Below are positions 5,932-6,236 of a DNA stretch of 6,236 nucleotides, in pieces; position 1 is the stretch's first letter, and each line of letters opens with the position of its first letter. Under the pieces are notes generated by a model, which was given only the letters and a program-made list of their open reading frames with translations, did not search any database and was not told where the DNA came from. Source of the stretch: Thermoproteota archaeon (GTDB lineage: Archaea > Thermoproteota > Methanomethylicia > Methanomethylicales > B66-G16); NCBI GenBank assembly GCA_003649085.1, contig QMQV01000085.1, forward strand, positions 1 through 6,236, read 5' to 3'. The position numbers and the translations under genes are program-made.

Positions 5932-6236
5932 CTACCTTTCCTCTCTTAGTTTTACAAAAAATTTTATCAAGGCTTTAACGTCATTTCTCGTGACCAAGAG
6001 AAAATCCTCATACATCCCACCACGTCTCTCGTAATAAAAACTCTTGAATTTCTTCAGTGTTGACCAGGGTAAACATTTGAACATAAGTTCTTCCCTTTCT
6101 TTCCTAGTCGTAGGCTTTACTTTTTTATGTTCGATTGCCCAAATATCAAGAATTCTTTCAACAGCATCGAACAAAAAAATGTATGCACTTCTAAACTTAG
6201 AATTTTTTATCATTATAAGGCAACTCTCTACATCAT
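5932..6236 (-). CDS. Hypothetical small helical protein, partial (start beyond right edge); possibly HEPN-like
   Basis: The frame is open from the right edge down to a TAG at 5932-5934, giving 100 visible codons. An ATG at 6213 gives a 93-aa product. Seven further in-frame codons before it (reading DVESCLI) reach the edge and continue the helical pattern, so the true start is probably outside the window. The protein looks all-helical, rich in Lys, Arg and aromatic residues, with no membrane helix. Counting from the internal Met, it has RSAYIFLFDAVERILDIW (8-25), then YYERRGGMYEDF (60-71), then a C-terminal amphipathic helix. An early helix with AY...DA and a later R-x-x-x-Y site loosely resemble HEPN-type RNase or toxin-associated domains, but the usual R-x4-6-H motif is absent. 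I do not recognise the family with confidence. The gene converges on the aminotransferase gene. Confidence 0.75.
   Translation of the reverse strand, partial: DVESCLIMIKNSKFRSAYIFLFDAVERILDIWAIEHKKVKPTTRKEREELMFKCLPWSTLKKFKSFYYERRGGMYEDFLLVTRNDVKALIKFFVKLREER

Noticed and set aside
1..6236. CRISPR array, insertion sequence, tRNA or rRNA
   Set aside because: No regularly spaced repeats, transposase-like frames, terminal inverted repeats, cloverleaf signatures or rRNA-like stretches were seen on either strand.

Overview
This AT-rich window looks archaeal and chromosomal. The lineage markers are an archaeal-type nascent polypeptide-associated complex protein (NAC domain plus UBA domain, about 108 aa), archaeal-style SecF and SecD in the order secF-secD, an archaeal DUF112/TctA membrane protein, TATA-like boxes about 26 nt before start codons with few Shine-Dalgarno motifs (suggesting leaderless transcripts), and a probable C/D box guide RNA. 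Lys/Arg/Glu-rich proteins and a C/D RNA would fit a thermophile, but that is inference. SecDF is reported to be missing from many cultured Crenarchaeota, so a euryarchaeal or deep-branching lineage is more likely. I cannot name a genus.

Layout from left to right: (1) 1-1201, minus strand, a partial DUF112/TctA-family multi-pass membrane protein running off the left edge. (2) 1240-1674, plus strand, a nucleoside 2-deoxyribosyltransferase-like protein, divergent from (1) across a 38-bp gap. (3) About 1697-1764, plus strand, a candidate C/D box sRNA between two small genes. (4) 1794-2120, plus strand, nac. (5) 2117-4689, minus strand, a secF-secD operon converging on nac; the two stop codons share one CTAG palindrome. 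(6) 4789-5883, plus strand, a DegT/DnrJ/EryC1/StrS PLP-dependent sugar aminotransferase, divergent from secF. (7) 5932-6236, minus strand, a small helical protein of unknown function whose start lies beyond the right edge; it is faintly HEPN-like.

NAC and SecDF both act on newly made proteins: NAC at the ribosome exit, SecDF at the translocon. Their convergent arrangement links two protein-biogenesis functions in one locus without making them one operon. The aminotransferase probably makes an amino sugar for surface glycans. Nothing suggests a mobile element, CRISPR array or defence island.

The main oddities are in SecD. It has a PDZ-like segment after its first membrane helix and about 45 extra residues that look like two added membrane helices. 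The Asp normally found in the TM4 proton-relay motif is Asn, and two adjacent Glu residues lie in the last membrane helix. The candidate C/D sRNA is the other item worth checking.
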